Part shown: positions 51,895 through 60,159 of the stretch, piece after piece
Numbering within the stretch: the stretch's first letter is position 1
Layout of the letters: the number at the start of each line of letters is the position of its first letter
DNA from: Halioglobus sp.
GTDB lineage: Bacteria; Pseudomonadota; Gammaproteobacteria; Pseudomonadales; Halieaceae
Assembly: GCA_002699145.1 (NCBI GenBank)
Contig: PABK01000041.1
Location: forward strand, 124,001 to 188,000
Length of the DNA stretch: 64,000 nt
Direction: 5' to 3'
Program-made: the position numbers and the translations under genes
Notes under the pieces: generated by a model
What the model saw: only the letters and a program-made list of their open reading frames with translations
What the model was told of the DNA's origin: nothing
Databases searched by the model: none

Positions 51895-53199
51895 ATGCAA
51901 GGTAGCGATACCGGCATCGTCTCACCGCGATGGCCGTTCGATATCCGGCGCCTGCCCTTTTACTACGGCTGGGTCATCTGGTTGTTCAGCACCGCGGGTA
52001 TCATCTTCTCCATCCCGGGGCAGACCATGGGCATGGCGGTGTTTACCGACCACCTGATCGAGGCCCTGGGGCTGAGCCGCACCCAGCTGTCGCTGGCCTA
52101 CCTGGTCGGCACCGTGGGCTCATCGCTGTTCCTGACCAGCGCGGGGCGCTGGTACGACCGCCTCGGTGGCCGCGTCATGGTTGCGCTGGCCAGCGCCCTG
52201 CTGGCGCTGATGCTAGTGTACATCGCCGCGACAGACTCCCTGGCGGCGCGCTTTGGCGGCGGCGTACTGGCCAGTTTCACGCTGATCACCCTGGGTTACT
52301 TCGGCGTGCGTTTTCTCGGCCAGGGCGTACTGACCTCCGCCTCGCGCAACCTGCTGCTGGTCTGGTTCGAGAAACGACGCGGGCTGGTGAGCAGCGCCAG
52401 GGGCACCTTCGTCAGCTTCGGCTTCGCCGTCGCGCCACTGGTGCTGGCCTGGCTGATCGCCAACGGCGGCTGGCGCGAGGCGCTGTGGGAACTGGCCCTG
52501 TGCTGCCTCGGCTTCGCGGTCATCGCGCTGCTGCTGCTGCGCGACAACCCGGAATCCTGCGGCGTGCTCATCGATGGCCACAGCCATGACAACCCGCCCC
52601 CGAAGCCCGCGATGCAGGCCAGCGCAACCCTGCAGGAAGCCGTTCGCACCCGGGTGTTCTGGCTGACCAGCCTGAGCCTGAGCATGCACTCCCTGTTCGC
52701 CACCGCGGTCACCTTCCACATCGTCTCCATATTCGCCGCGGCCGGGCGCAGCCAGACAGAGGCCTTCGCCTATTTCCTGCCCGTGGCGGTGGTATCCACC
52801 ACCAGCAACCTGCTGTGCGGCTGGCTCGCCGACAGCCGCTCACTCAAGCCGTTTATGCTGGTCATGCTGGCCAGTTTCCTCGCCGGCGCGGTGGGGCTGC
52901 TGTACCTGGCGCACAACTGGGGCTACGCCTTGCTGGTCGCCGGCTTCGGGGTCGGTGGCGGCCTGTGGTCTGTCACCTCCAACCTCGCATTCATACGCAA
53001 CTTCGGCCCGCTGCACCTGGGCGAGATCACCGGGCTGTGCACCTCGATCATGGTGTTCGCCAGCGCCATCGGCCCGGCCCTGTTCAGCCTGGGGCTGGAT
53101 CTGTCGGGCAGCTACGCGGCCCCGCAGTGGCTGTGCATCGCCATGCTCATAGGCCTGCTGGCATTTGCGCTCACGGTGCCCCAGGACAAACCGGCCTGA
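51895..53199 (+). CDS. MFS transporter
   Basis: The ATG at 51895 gives 434 residues; GTG 51853 is an alternative start and neither has a clear ribosome site. Twelve membrane helices can be counted. 'GWVIWLFSTAGIIFSIPGQTMGMAVFTD' (TM1), the loop-2/3 motif 'AGRWYDRLGGR' (G-x-x-x-D-R-x-G-R-R type) and 'GWLADSRSLKPF' in the second half are MFS landmarks. It resembles the monocarboxylate/oxalate-formate branch ('MGMAVFTDHLIEALGLSRTQLSLAYLVGT'). Substrate unknown. Confidence 0.92.
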   Translation: MQGSDTGIVSPRWPFDIRRLPFYYGWVIWLFSTAGIIFSIPGQTMGMAVFTDHLIEALGLSRTQLSLAYLVGTVGSSLFLTSAGRWYDRLGGRVMVALASALLALMLVYIAATDSLAARFGGGVLASFTLITLGYFGVRFLGQGVLTSASRNLLLVWFEKRRGLVSSARGTFVSFGFAVAPLVLAWLIANGGWREALWELALCCLGFAVIALLLLRDNPESCGVLIDGHSHDNPPPKPAMQASATLQEAVRTRVFWLTSLSLSMHSLFATAVTFHIVSIFAAAGRSQTEAFAYFLPVAVVSTTSNLLCGWLADSRSLKPFMLVMLASFLAGAVGLLYLAHNWGYALLVAGFGVGGGLWSVTSNLAFIRNFGPLHLGEITGLCTSIMVFASAIGPALFSLGLDLSGSYAAPQWLCIAMLIGLLAFALTVPQDKPA

Positions 53200-53357
53200 G
53201 CGCGGCCGCACCGGGCACAAGCGCACATGAGCCTGCGGGCCGACCGGCGCCGCGTGTGCATGCGCTGCAACCACTGGCCGCTGCGCACGGCGTATTGTTT
53301 CCTGCCGGTTTTCTATGGCAAAGTGCCCGCTGAACAGCGTCTGGAATCTTCCAAAGC

Positions 53358-55013
53358 ATGCGTACACTCCTGCTACTGATACCGCTGGTCTCCCTGCTAA
53401 TGGCCTGCAGCGACGGTCACGACCAACCCACCGCCGCACAGGAACCGGCGTTTCTCGCCTACGACAACCCGCCGGATGTGCGCGGAGGTGACTGCGAGCA
53501 TGCCGTGGATACACATGCGCCGTTGATCGTCAGCGGCTTCGCTTTCAACCACGACAATACCCGCAACGTCGACTCCATCATCGATTCGACCAATGTTCAC
53601 CGACTGGCGCTGAACTACCGTTTCGCTCCCGCCAACGCCAACGAGAAACGCGGTGCACCGGCCGTAACCGCCCAGGCGATTTATGCCACCTCGGGAAAAA
53701 CACTGTACGCGCTGAACCGCCTTTCCGGTTGCCAGTACTGGTCCTATACCACGCCCGAGCAGGGCGCCAGCTTCCGCTCCGCCTCCATCCTGTTGGTGCC
53801 CGCCACCGACGACGGGCCGGCAACCGTGTACGCCGCGGACTTCAACGGCTATGTCTATGCTCTGCACGCGGGCAGCGGCGAGCTGCTGTGGCAGCGCAAC
53901 GTAACTACCGTGCCCTTCTATCACTTCGTCACCGGGGGCATGCAGTATCACGCGGGCAAGCTGTTCGTACCGGTCTCCAGCAAGGAAGTCCTGGCCACCC
54001 TGTTCGTGCCCGGTCCCTGCTGTCGCAGCCACGGCATGCTGGTCGCACTGGACGCGCGCTCCGGTGAGTCCCTGTGGGAATATCACACCACGGGCGAGGC
54101 GACGGTCAGCGTGGTTCCCGACCAGCGCATCGGTCCCAACGGCGCCACGGTCTGGTCGACACCCGCACTGGACCCAGAACGCAACGCGATCTACATCGGC
54201 ACGGGACAGAACTACACGGAACCGCTGACCGACACCTCCGACGCCATTATCTCCCTGGACATGGATTCCGGCGCGGTCAACTGGATCTTCCAGGCGCGCG
54301 GCGACGACGCCTGGAACGGCAACTGCTCGAACCCCGACTCGCTGAAGTGCGCCGACCCGGCCGGCTACGATTTTGATTTCGGTGCGCCGCCCATCCTGGT
54401 CGATGATGGCGCCACCCTGATCGCCGGCGACAAGGGCGGCGTGGTGTACTCGATTGCGGCGGCGAACGGCGAACTGAACTGGTCCACGCGTGTCAGCATC
54501 GGCTCTACCCTGGGAGGCATCCACTGGGGCATGGCCGTGGACGAGCGGCGGGGGTATGTCGCCGCCACCGACTTCTCCATCGACAAGGCCAGCGGCGGCA
54601 TCGCCGACCTGATCGAGGGCGCCAGGCCCGGCATCTATGCACTGAACCTGGCGACAGGCGCCCTGGAATGGGAAATTCACCCCAGTCACGTGTTCGAGGG
54701 GCTGACCAGCCCGTCGCTGTACTCGGCCGCGCTGACTGTCAGCAACGACCTGCTGTTCGCCGGCTCGCTCGATGGCGTCGCGCGGGCCTTCCATACCGCC
54801 GACGGCGCCGAGTTGTGGTCGCTGGATACGGCCGTCGAGTTCATCGATATCAACGGCGTGCCCGGCAATGGCGGCACCATCGATTCCGTCGGTGTGGTGG
54901 TCGCCGGCGATGGCCTGCTGATCAACTCGGGGTACAGTACCTTCCAGGGCGTGGACGGGCGTTACCAGCGCGGGCCGGGCAATGCGTTGTACGTGTTGAC
55001 GCTGGCGCCGTAA
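53358..55013 (+). CDS. PQQ-binding-like beta-propeller lipoprotein
   Basis: The 551-residue protein has a lipoprotein signal ending Leu-Leu-Met-Ala-Cys-Ser (Cys17; Ser at +2 suggests outer membrane). PQQ-type repeats are visible ('GKTLYALNRLSGCQYWSY', 'VYALHAGSGELLWQRN', 'LVALDARSGESLWEY', 'IISLDMDSGAVNWIF', 'VYSIAAANGELNWSTRV', 'YALNLATGALEWE', 'ARAFHTADGAELWSLD'). A vicinal Cys-Cys ('GPCCRSHG') resembles that of quinoprotein alcohol dehydrogenases. It could be a periplasmic dehydrogenase relative or a BamB-like scaffold; no clear Asp base was identified. Confidence 0.82.
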   Translation: MRTLLLLIPLVSLLMACSDGHDQPTAAQEPAFLAYDNPPDVRGGDCEHAVDTHAPLIVSGFAFNHDNTRNVDSIIDSTNVHRLALNYRFAPANANEKRGAPAVTAQAIYATSGKTLYALNRLSGCQYWSYTTPEQGASFRSASILLVPATDDGPATVYAADFNGYVYALHAGSGELLWQRNVTTVPFYHFVTGGMQYHAGKLFVPVSSKEVLATLFVPGPCCRSHGMLVALDARSGESLWEYHTTGEATVSVVPDQRIGPNGATVWSTPALDPERNAIYIGTGQNYTEPLTDTSDAIISLDMDSGAVNWIFQARGDDAWNGNCSNPDSLKCADPAGYDFDFGAPPILVDDGATLIAGDKGGVVYSIAAANGELNWSTRVSIGSTLGGIHWGMAVDERRGYVAATDFSIDKASGGIADLIEGARPGIYALNLATGALEWEIHPSHVFEGLTSPSLYSAALTVSNDLLFAGSLDGVARAFHTADGAELWSLDTAVEFIDINGVPGNGGTIDSVGVVVAGDGLLINSGYSTFQGVDGRYQRGPGNALYVLTLAP

Positions 55014-55102
55014 CAAGCCACAGATGTGCCGGCGCCACTCTCCATATCCATGCTAATCTTGGGTATACCGTAGCCATTACAAACAACGTTGTGGGATAAC
55101 CG

Positions 55103-55945
55103 ATGACCAGCAGCGCAGCAGTACCCGACCAGGCCCCCTTTTATGTCGAGCAGGGTGACAGGGCCACCAACGACATCTGTAGCAAGAACAGCGAGAGCAG
55201 CTATACCATCGACGGCAAGGACATCACGCTTCCCGTCGTGGTCGGCAACGCCTCGATGTTGATGAACGGTTTCCTGGTGGATGCAAAGGCGGCGCAGGCG
55301 ATGCTCGCCGGCACTGGCTTCCGTGTCGTGGAGCTTTTCCCGGGCAAGGCGATCCTGCAATTGCTGCTCGTGGACTACAAGGAGAACGACCTGGGCGACT
55401 ATAACGAGGGAGCGATCATATTCCCGGTGCTGACCCCCGGGGAGAAGAAGCCCTTTCCCTTCTTCGGCACGATGAAGCGCATGGGCGCGGGCGACATAGG
55501 CAACTTCGTCTACCGCATGCCGGTGGACCAGGAGTTCACCACCCACGCGGGGCGCTTCATCTGGGGCTTTCCCAAGTGGGTGACCCGTGTCGACTTCGAG
55601 TTCGGCCCCCGGCGCGCGCACGGCGCCTTTATCGACGACGGGGAACTGGTCTACGCCATCGAGGCCAAGACCGGTGGTAAAGCCCAGCCCGCACAACAGC
55701 GCGCCGCCTCGCTGGCGATCCGCGACGGCAAGGCCTGGAAAACCTACGGCGTCAACGAGCCTTCGGGAATGACCTTCTCCCTGGGCGGGAAAAAGCCGCA
55801 GATAGGCGACAGCCACCCCCTGGCGAAGGAACTGCGCGCCCTGGGCCTGCCCAAGCGGCCGATGTTTACGGTTTCCGTGGAGCGGACCAGGATGACCTTC
55901 GACAAGCCCGAAAGCGTCGACATCGGCACGCCGTTTTCCACCTAG
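55103..55945 (+). CDS. Acetoacetate decarboxylase family protein
   Basis: The 280-residue protein contains 'GRFIWGFPKWVTRVDFEF', the ADC-family block holding the Schiff-base Lys, and the earlier 'LLVDYKENDLGDYNEGAIIFPV'. The ADC fold also supports aldolase/dehydratase activities, so decarboxylation of acetoacetate is not assured. It is cytosolic, lies 89 bases after the PQQ lipoprotein and is followed by a hydrolase gene. Confidence 0.85.
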   Translation: MTSSAAVPDQAPFYVEQGDRATNDICSKNSESSYTIDGKDITLPVVVGNASMLMNGFLVDAKAAQAMLAGTGFRVVELFPGKAILQLLLVDYKENDLGDYNEGAIIFPVLTPGEKKPFPFFGTMKRMGAGDIGNFVYRMPVDQEFTTHAGRFIWGFPKWVTRVDFEFGPRRAHGAFIDDGELVYAIEAKTGGKAQPAQQRAASLAIRDGKAWKTYGVNEPSGMTFSLGGKKPQIGDSHPLAKELRALGLPKRPMFTVSVERTRMTFDKPESVDIGTPFST

Positions 55946-56042
55946 CACCCTGCCACAGGGCCAGCCCCACCTGGCGCCAGGGCAGGTCACACAGGCGGCG
56001 ACGAGCATCAGACTCTCCCAGCAACAGGAGTATGCAGCAGTC

Positions 56043-57365
56043 ATGAAGACAGGCAAGACACTGCAGGGCAGCGCCAACCTGGTGTTTGACGTCACACACG
56101 GCGTCACAGACATCGTCGAGGGCATGTATCGCAACATTGCCGCCACGCCCTGGCCGCTGGGTGAATCGCCCCGGGGACGGGCGCCCGGCATCGCCGGCTT
56201 CGTGCACGAGTCGATCAGGAACGTCACCAAAGGTGCGCGCCTGGCGACCGACTGGGCCCTGGGTCGCGCCGCCCCCGCCCTCGACCGCGCCTGGCCGCCG
56301 GGGCCTTACCGCGAGGCCGCGATCGCGGCCCTCAATGGCGTCTGCGGCGACCACCTGGAGAGCAGCGGCAACACGCTGGCGATTCCCATGCAATTTCGTG
56401 TCTTCCTGCCGCCCCGGGCGCAGCGCAAGACAGCGCAAGAGCATGCCAACGCGGGGAGCGGCGTGCGCCGGGCGCCCATGGCCCACCTGTTCGAGGCCGA
56501 CAGGCGTCCGGTTGAAGTTCACCCCCGCGCACTGGCCTTCGCGCAGGACGACTACGCGCCCGGGGGACGGCTGCTCGTCGCCGTACACGGCCTGAGCATG
56601 AACGACCGGGAATGGACGTCCCACCAGCACAACCACGCCGAGGAACTGGCCGGAAAATACGGCTACACACCCATCTACGCGCTGTACAACTCCGGCCGAC
56701 ATGTTTCCAGCAACGGCCGTGAACTGGGCGAAATACTCGGCGAGCTCGTCGACGCCTGGCCCGTGCCGGTGGAATCGATCACCTTCATGGGATTCAGCAT
56801 GGGCGGCCTGGTCGTACGCAGCGCCCTGCACCTGGCGGAAACAGAGGGGCATGCCTGGCTGGGCAAGGTCGACAAGGCGGTCTACATCGGCACACCGCAT
56901 CACGGCGCCGTCATGGAGCGCGGCGGTTTCAAACTGCAGAAAAGCCTGACCTACAGCCCCTACACCGCGCCGTTGTCGGCCCTCGGCCGGGTGCGCAGCG
57001 CCGGCATCACCGACCTGCGCCACGGCAACGTGCAGGACGACGACTGGATGCACCACGATGAACACGAGGAGCACAGTGACCTGCGCCGACCGACGCCCCT
57101 GGCCCGGGATATCGAACACTACGCGATTGCGGCTACCTTATCGAAACAGTCTGGCGACCGGATTGGCAGGCTGCTTGGCGACGGCCTGGTCCACCCGTCG
57201 AGCGCGACCGGCAGGCACGCCAACCCCGACCTCGCCCTCGAGTTCGCCGAGGACAATACCCGGATCTTCTACGACCTGGGCCACCTGGGCATGCTGCATG
57301 ACCCGCGGGTCATGCAACAACTCGCGCAATGGCTGGGTGGCCGGCCCGGCAGCAGGCGCTCATAA
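56043..57365 (+). CDS. Alpha/beta hydrolase (lipase-like)
   Basis: The 440-residue protein has a helical N-terminal region (~1-130) that probably associates with membranes or forms a cap. The hydrolase domain has 'LLVAVHGLSMNDREW' (oxyanion), and the nucleophile in 'FMGFSMGGLVVRSAL' (Gly-x-Ser-x-Gly). 'YIGTPHHGAVMERGG' is typical of PGAP1/lipase-type esterases. A late 'GLVHPSSA' and 'HLGMLHDPRV' may supply Asp/His. It probably acts on a lipid ester; substrate unknown. It converges on the minus-strand operon, 18 bases away. Confidence 0.88.
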   Translation: MKTGKTLQGSANLVFDVTHGVTDIVEGMYRNIAATPWPLGESPRGRAPGIAGFVHESIRNVTKGARLATDWALGRAAPALDRAWPPGPYREAAIAALNGVCGDHLESSGNTLAIPMQFRVFLPPRAQRKTAQEHANAGSGVRRAPMAHLFEADRRPVEVHPRALAFAQDDYAPGGRLLVAVHGLSMNDREWTSHQHNHAEELAGKYGYTPIYALYNSGRHVSSNGRELGEILGELVDAWPVPVESITFMGFSMGGLVVRSALHLAETEGHAWLGKVDKAVYIGTPHHGAVMERGGFKLQKSLTYSPYTAPLSALGRVRSAGITDLRHGNVQDDDWMHHDEHEEHSDLRRPTPLARDIEHYAIAATLSKQSGDRIGRLLGDGLVHPSSATGRHANPDLALEFAEDNTRIFYDLGHLGMLHDPRVMQQLAQWLGGRPGSRRS

Positions 57366-57383
57366 CCGCGCTCACGGCTACCA

Positions 57384-58070
57384 TCAGGGCGCCTGTACAG
57401 GTGCTTCATCCCGTCGCACGCCGGCGTCCGCGCCGATGAGCAGCGCGCCGGCGCCCCCCGACTGCATCAGGCCGGCAAGCTGGCGTATGGTGTGGTGCGG
57501 CAGGGTTACCGCCCACTCGACATCGGCGCGCTGCATCACGCGCCGCGCCGTCGCCAGGAATTCCGCCGGCAACGTGGCGGAGTGCATGCCGTAGTAACTG
57601 TCCGGGGGTGCGGCCGGCGCCATGGCGCCGGTCGCGTCCAGCAGCCAGAAGTCGTCACCCTGTCGCGCGTACACGCGGATGGCATTGTTGCGCATCAGCG
57701 CGCGCATGGCTGCGGGCGACTCGAACTGCAGGGAAAACCCCTCCTGCGCCGCTTCGGTCGCAACCTCCACCCGCGACGTGGCGTCGTTTGCCACCGCGGG
57801 GGGAACCTGCGCCGTCGCCGCCGTTTCGCCGCGCGCCGCTCGCGGTTCGTCCGGCGCGGCGCGCGCGGCTGGCAGCCGCGTCGACGCCGGACGTTCGACG
57901 GCGACCCGCTCAACCGCGGCCGTCGCCGCAGGTTCATCTTCCAGTTCCCTGACCAGGGAAAAGATGGCGGCCAGGCACAGGCCGAAGATCGCGACAAAGC
58001 GCATGACATCGGCCTGCAGGCTGTCGACGTCATCCGCTGGCGCCAGGCCCGGGAGCCACGGTGGTCTCAT
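57384..58070 (-). CDS. Single-pass ExbD/TolR-like partner protein of envelope operon
   Basis: The 228-residue protein has a short cytoplasmic N-terminus, then 'ADVMRFVAIFGLCLAAIFSLV' (~20-40) as its only membrane helix. Asp21-Val-Met at the start of the helix matches the essential Asp-Val-Met of ExbD/TolR. A Pro/Ala/Arg-rich linker (~45-105) leads to a ~120-residue periplasmic domain ('FSLQFESPAAMRALMRNNAIRVYARQGDDFWLLD'), which is not a recognised ExbD or OmpA domain. Its ATG overlaps the stop of the TolQ-like gene (ATGA), as expected for channel partners. It is the last gene of the operon. Role inferred. Confidence 0.55.
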   Translation of the reverse strand: MRPPWLPGLAPADDVDSLQADVMRFVAIFGLCLAAIFSLVRELEDEPAATAAVERVAVERPASTRLPAARAAPDEPRAARGETAATAQVPPAVANDATSRVEVATEAAQEGFSLQFESPAAMRALMRNNAIRVYARQGDDFWLLDATGAMAPAAPPDSYYGMHSATLPAEFLATARRVMQRADVEWAVTLPHHTIRQLAGLMQSGGAGALLIGADAGVRRDEAPVQAP

Positions 58071-58726
58071 GTCTGCCCTTTGCGCTCGTTACCGCCCCGG
58101 TCCAGCGCGGACAGTTTTCGCTCAATGCGTTGCAGTGATTCGAGCTGTTCGCGGTCGGGCCGCCCGGCTTCCGCCATGTACAGACAGACCAGGCCGGAGC
58201 CGAGAAAGACGGATTTGGCGATGCGCATGAGGTAGCCGCCGACCGCGCCGACGATGGTCGTACTCAGCGCCAGCAGGATGCCGCCGTCGACCAGGCGTTG
58301 CAGCACCGAGAAGGCGCTCTGCGATTGCACCAGGTCCTGGTCGCCCAGGGCGAACAGCAGGGCATCGCGCATGCCTATCGCCGTCCACACCACACCGATA
58401 CCGAAGAACAGGCCGGCGCACTGCTCCAGGGCCTGCTCGGTGCGCACGATGCGCGCAAACGACGGGTCCTCATCGCCCAGCAGCTGCCGCAGGCGCGCGA
58501 ACTGCGTCAGCCACACCAGCAGCACTGCCGTGAACGGCAGTATCGAAGCTCTCAGGTTGGTCTCGATGAACAGCCAGGCGTCCTGCACAAACATTCTCGC
58601 GGACTGCAACGACGCGGCCAGCTCCAGCCCGGGCAGCGCCAACAACATCAAGACAAAGATGCCGCCCGTGAGCAGCCAGCCCAGCAGCAGGCCGCCGAAC
58701 AGCCGGGTGGCGCCGGAGGCGCTCAC
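58067..58726 (-). CDS. MotA/TolQ/ExbB-like proton-channel family protein
   Basis: The GTG at 58726 shares its G with the preceding TAG stop (TAGTG) and gives 219 residues. Membrane helices lie at ~8-33, 60-77, 104-127 and 146-170. 'GLFFGIGVVWTAIGMRDALLFAL' followed by 'VLQRLVDGGILLALSTTIVGAVGGYLMR' matches the TolQ/ExbB blocks Gly-Leu-Phe-Gly-x-Val-Trp-Gly and Ile-x-x-Ala-Leu-x-x-Thr. The conserved Thr (156-157) would line the ion path. The C-terminal 35 residues are cytoplasmic and charged. It would use proton-motive force with the downstream single-pass protein. Confidence 0.65.
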   Translation of the reverse strand: MSASGATRLFGGLLLGWLLTGGIFVLMLLALPGLELAASLQSARMFVQDAWLFIETNLRASILPFTAVLLVWLTQFARLRQLLGDEDPSFARIVRTEQALEQCAGLFFGIGVVWTAIGMRDALLFALGDQDLVQSQSAFSVLQRLVDGGILLALSTTIVGAVGGYLMRIAKSVFLGSGLVCLYMAEAGRPDREQLESLQRIERKLSALDRGGNERKGQT

Positions 58727-59283
58727 TAGGTGCTGCGGGTGCACGCCGCATCCACCGCGTCGAAGACCAGGTTCAGGTCCTGGAAATAGTGCTGCGCCTG
58801 GCGGAAGCGCTCCTCGTCGCCGAGGATTTCCAGCATACCCTCGCGCTTGTACTCCAGCTCCCGACGCATGGCGACTTCCAGTTCGCTGCGCTCGCGCAGT
58901 GACGTGCAACTACTCCTGGGTTCCGACTTCACGGCGTAGAACTCCGGGTCGAAGTACTGGCTGAATACCTCCTGGCCCTGGCGCGTGGAGATGACCCCCA
59001 GGTCGATACTCTCGCGCAGCAGCGCGGCGAAGCGCGCCTCGTTCTCCGCTCCCGGCGAGCCCTTGGCGGCGGCGACGAGCTGCTGCCGGTAGTCCGGGTA
59101 GGAATAATGGCACAGCGGGTCCTCGAGTTTTTCGCTCACCTCGAGAAACAGCCGCTCCACGTTGTTGGTCGCGCTCAGCTGGCAATGGCCGGCGTCCGTC
59201 CGGGGCTGCTGTGCGCAGCCGCCTGCGGCCAACAGGCCGATTGCCGCCAACAGCGACCCATACAGTTTCCGCTGGTTTCTCAT
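58726..59283 (-). CDS. Envelope operon lipoprotein
   Basis: ATG 59283 has AAGGGAG eight bases upstream and is preferred over ATG 59304; 185 residues. The signal ends Leu-Leu-Ala-Ala-Gly-Gly-Cys (Cys22), with Ala at +2 predicting outer-membrane sorting. The mature part is helical and charged ('LEDPLCHYSYPDYRQQLVAAAKG', 'RERSELEVAMRRELEYKREGMLEILGDEERF') with three further Cys. No known family is recognised. It is positioned between a secreted helical protein and the TolQ-like gene, so it may link the complex to the outer membrane. Confidence 0.65.
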   Translation of the reverse strand: MRNQRKLYGSLLAAIGLLAAGGCAQQPRTDAGHCQLSATNNVERLFLEVSEKLEDPLCHYSYPDYRQQLVAAAKGSPGAENEARFAALLRESIDLGVISTRQGQEVFSQYFDPEFYAVKSEPRSSCTSLRERSELEVAMRRELEYKREGMLEILGDEERFRQAQHYFQDLNLVFDAVDAACTRST

Positions 59284-59309
59284 CGTATAGACTCCCTTGT
59301 TCATGGCAC

Positions 59310-60149
59310 TTACTGGATCAACAGGTCACGGTACTCGTCGCGGCTCGCGCTCTCCTGCAACCCCACCTCGAGAATGTCCTGCGCCCGGTCCTCCTCGCCC
59401 CACAGCAACACCTTCACATCGCCGACGGTGGCGCTTATCTGGTCAGTCAGTTCTCCCCATTCCAGCTCCAGCACGAGTTCCGTGCTCTGCGAGCCGATCT
59501 CGGCTTCGATCAGGTCGAGGAAGTACAGGGACTGCACCGAATCCAGGTAGATCTGCGACGCCAGCACCGGCAGCGCGTCTGCCTGCCTGCCACCGCGCTT
59601 GACCAGTTCGTAGTAGCGGGAAAACATCTGCGACAGCTTGCCCTGCCCGGCGCGGCCGGAGGGCGGGCGGGCCAGGCCGGTCTCACCGGCGCCGCGCCCT
59701 CCCAGGATTCGCTGTACGTCCCCCGGTGTCATCTTGCGCCCGATCTCCGAGCGCAGGCTGTTGCCCATGGAGTCCGCCGTGGCATCCAGGCTGGCGCGCA
59801 TGCCGGGGATGCTCGCCTGCATCAGGTCGAGCATCTCCTTGTACGTACCGCGCACCGCCTTGCGCAACTGGACGCAACCGGCGTCGTCGCTGCTGGCGCA
59901 ATCGGTACTCTCGTAGGCGTCTTTCTGCTTTTCCAGCTTGAGAACGATCTCGTACAAGCCGGTCTCCATCTCGCGCGCCGCGCGCGAGGTATCGCTCAAG
60001 CTCTCGACCACGGAGGTCGGAAACAGGTTTATCCGCGGGCGCAGCTCCGCGGGCTGGCCGGGCACGGCCTGCGCCCAGCCTGGGCCCAGCAGCAACAGGC
60101 CGGACAACAGCAGTTTTCGTGACAATCCAGATTCGCATATAACAGTCAT
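59310..60149 (-). CDS. Secreted helical protein of envelope operon, unknown function
   Basis: ATG 60149 follows AGGAGA at six bases; 279 residues. The signal peptide ends Gly-Trp-Ala-Gln-Ala (~27). The mature protein is mostly alpha-helical with one Cys pair ('DCASSDDAGC'), a Gly-rich low-complexity centre (~160-190) and an acidic C-terminal helix bundle. I recognise no family. It is expected in the periplasm. It sits 10 bases after the transglycosylase stop and directly before the lipoprotein gene. Confidence 0.65.
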   Translation of the reverse strand: MTVICESGLSRKLLLSGLLLLGPGWAQAVPGQPAELRPRINLFPTSVVESLSDTSRAAREMETGLYEIVLKLEKQKDAYESTDCASSDDAGCVQLRKAVRGTYKEMLDLMQASIPGMRASLDATADSMGNSLRSEIGRKMTPGDVQRILGGRGAGETGLARPPSGRAGQGKLSQMFSRYYELVKRGGRQADALPVLASQIYLDSVQSLYFLDLIEAEIGSQSTELVLELEWGELTDQISATVGDVKVLLWGEEDRAQDILEVGLQESASRDEYRDLLIQ

Positions 60150-60159
60150 GATTCTTCTC

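Noticed and set aside
53227-53379. 50-codon Cys/Arg-rich frame between MFS and PQQ genes
   Set aside because: No ribosome site, overlaps the start of the lipoprotein gene, no family likeness.
53397-55016. 539-codon open frame antisense to the PQQ propeller gene
   Set aside because: PQQ repeats and a lipoprotein signal on the plus strand decide the coding strand.
57384-58726. Zorya-type phage defence (ZorAB-like channel)
   Set aside because: The channel proteins lack the long ZorA tail and OmpA-like ZorB domain, and no helicase or nuclease gene is adjacent.
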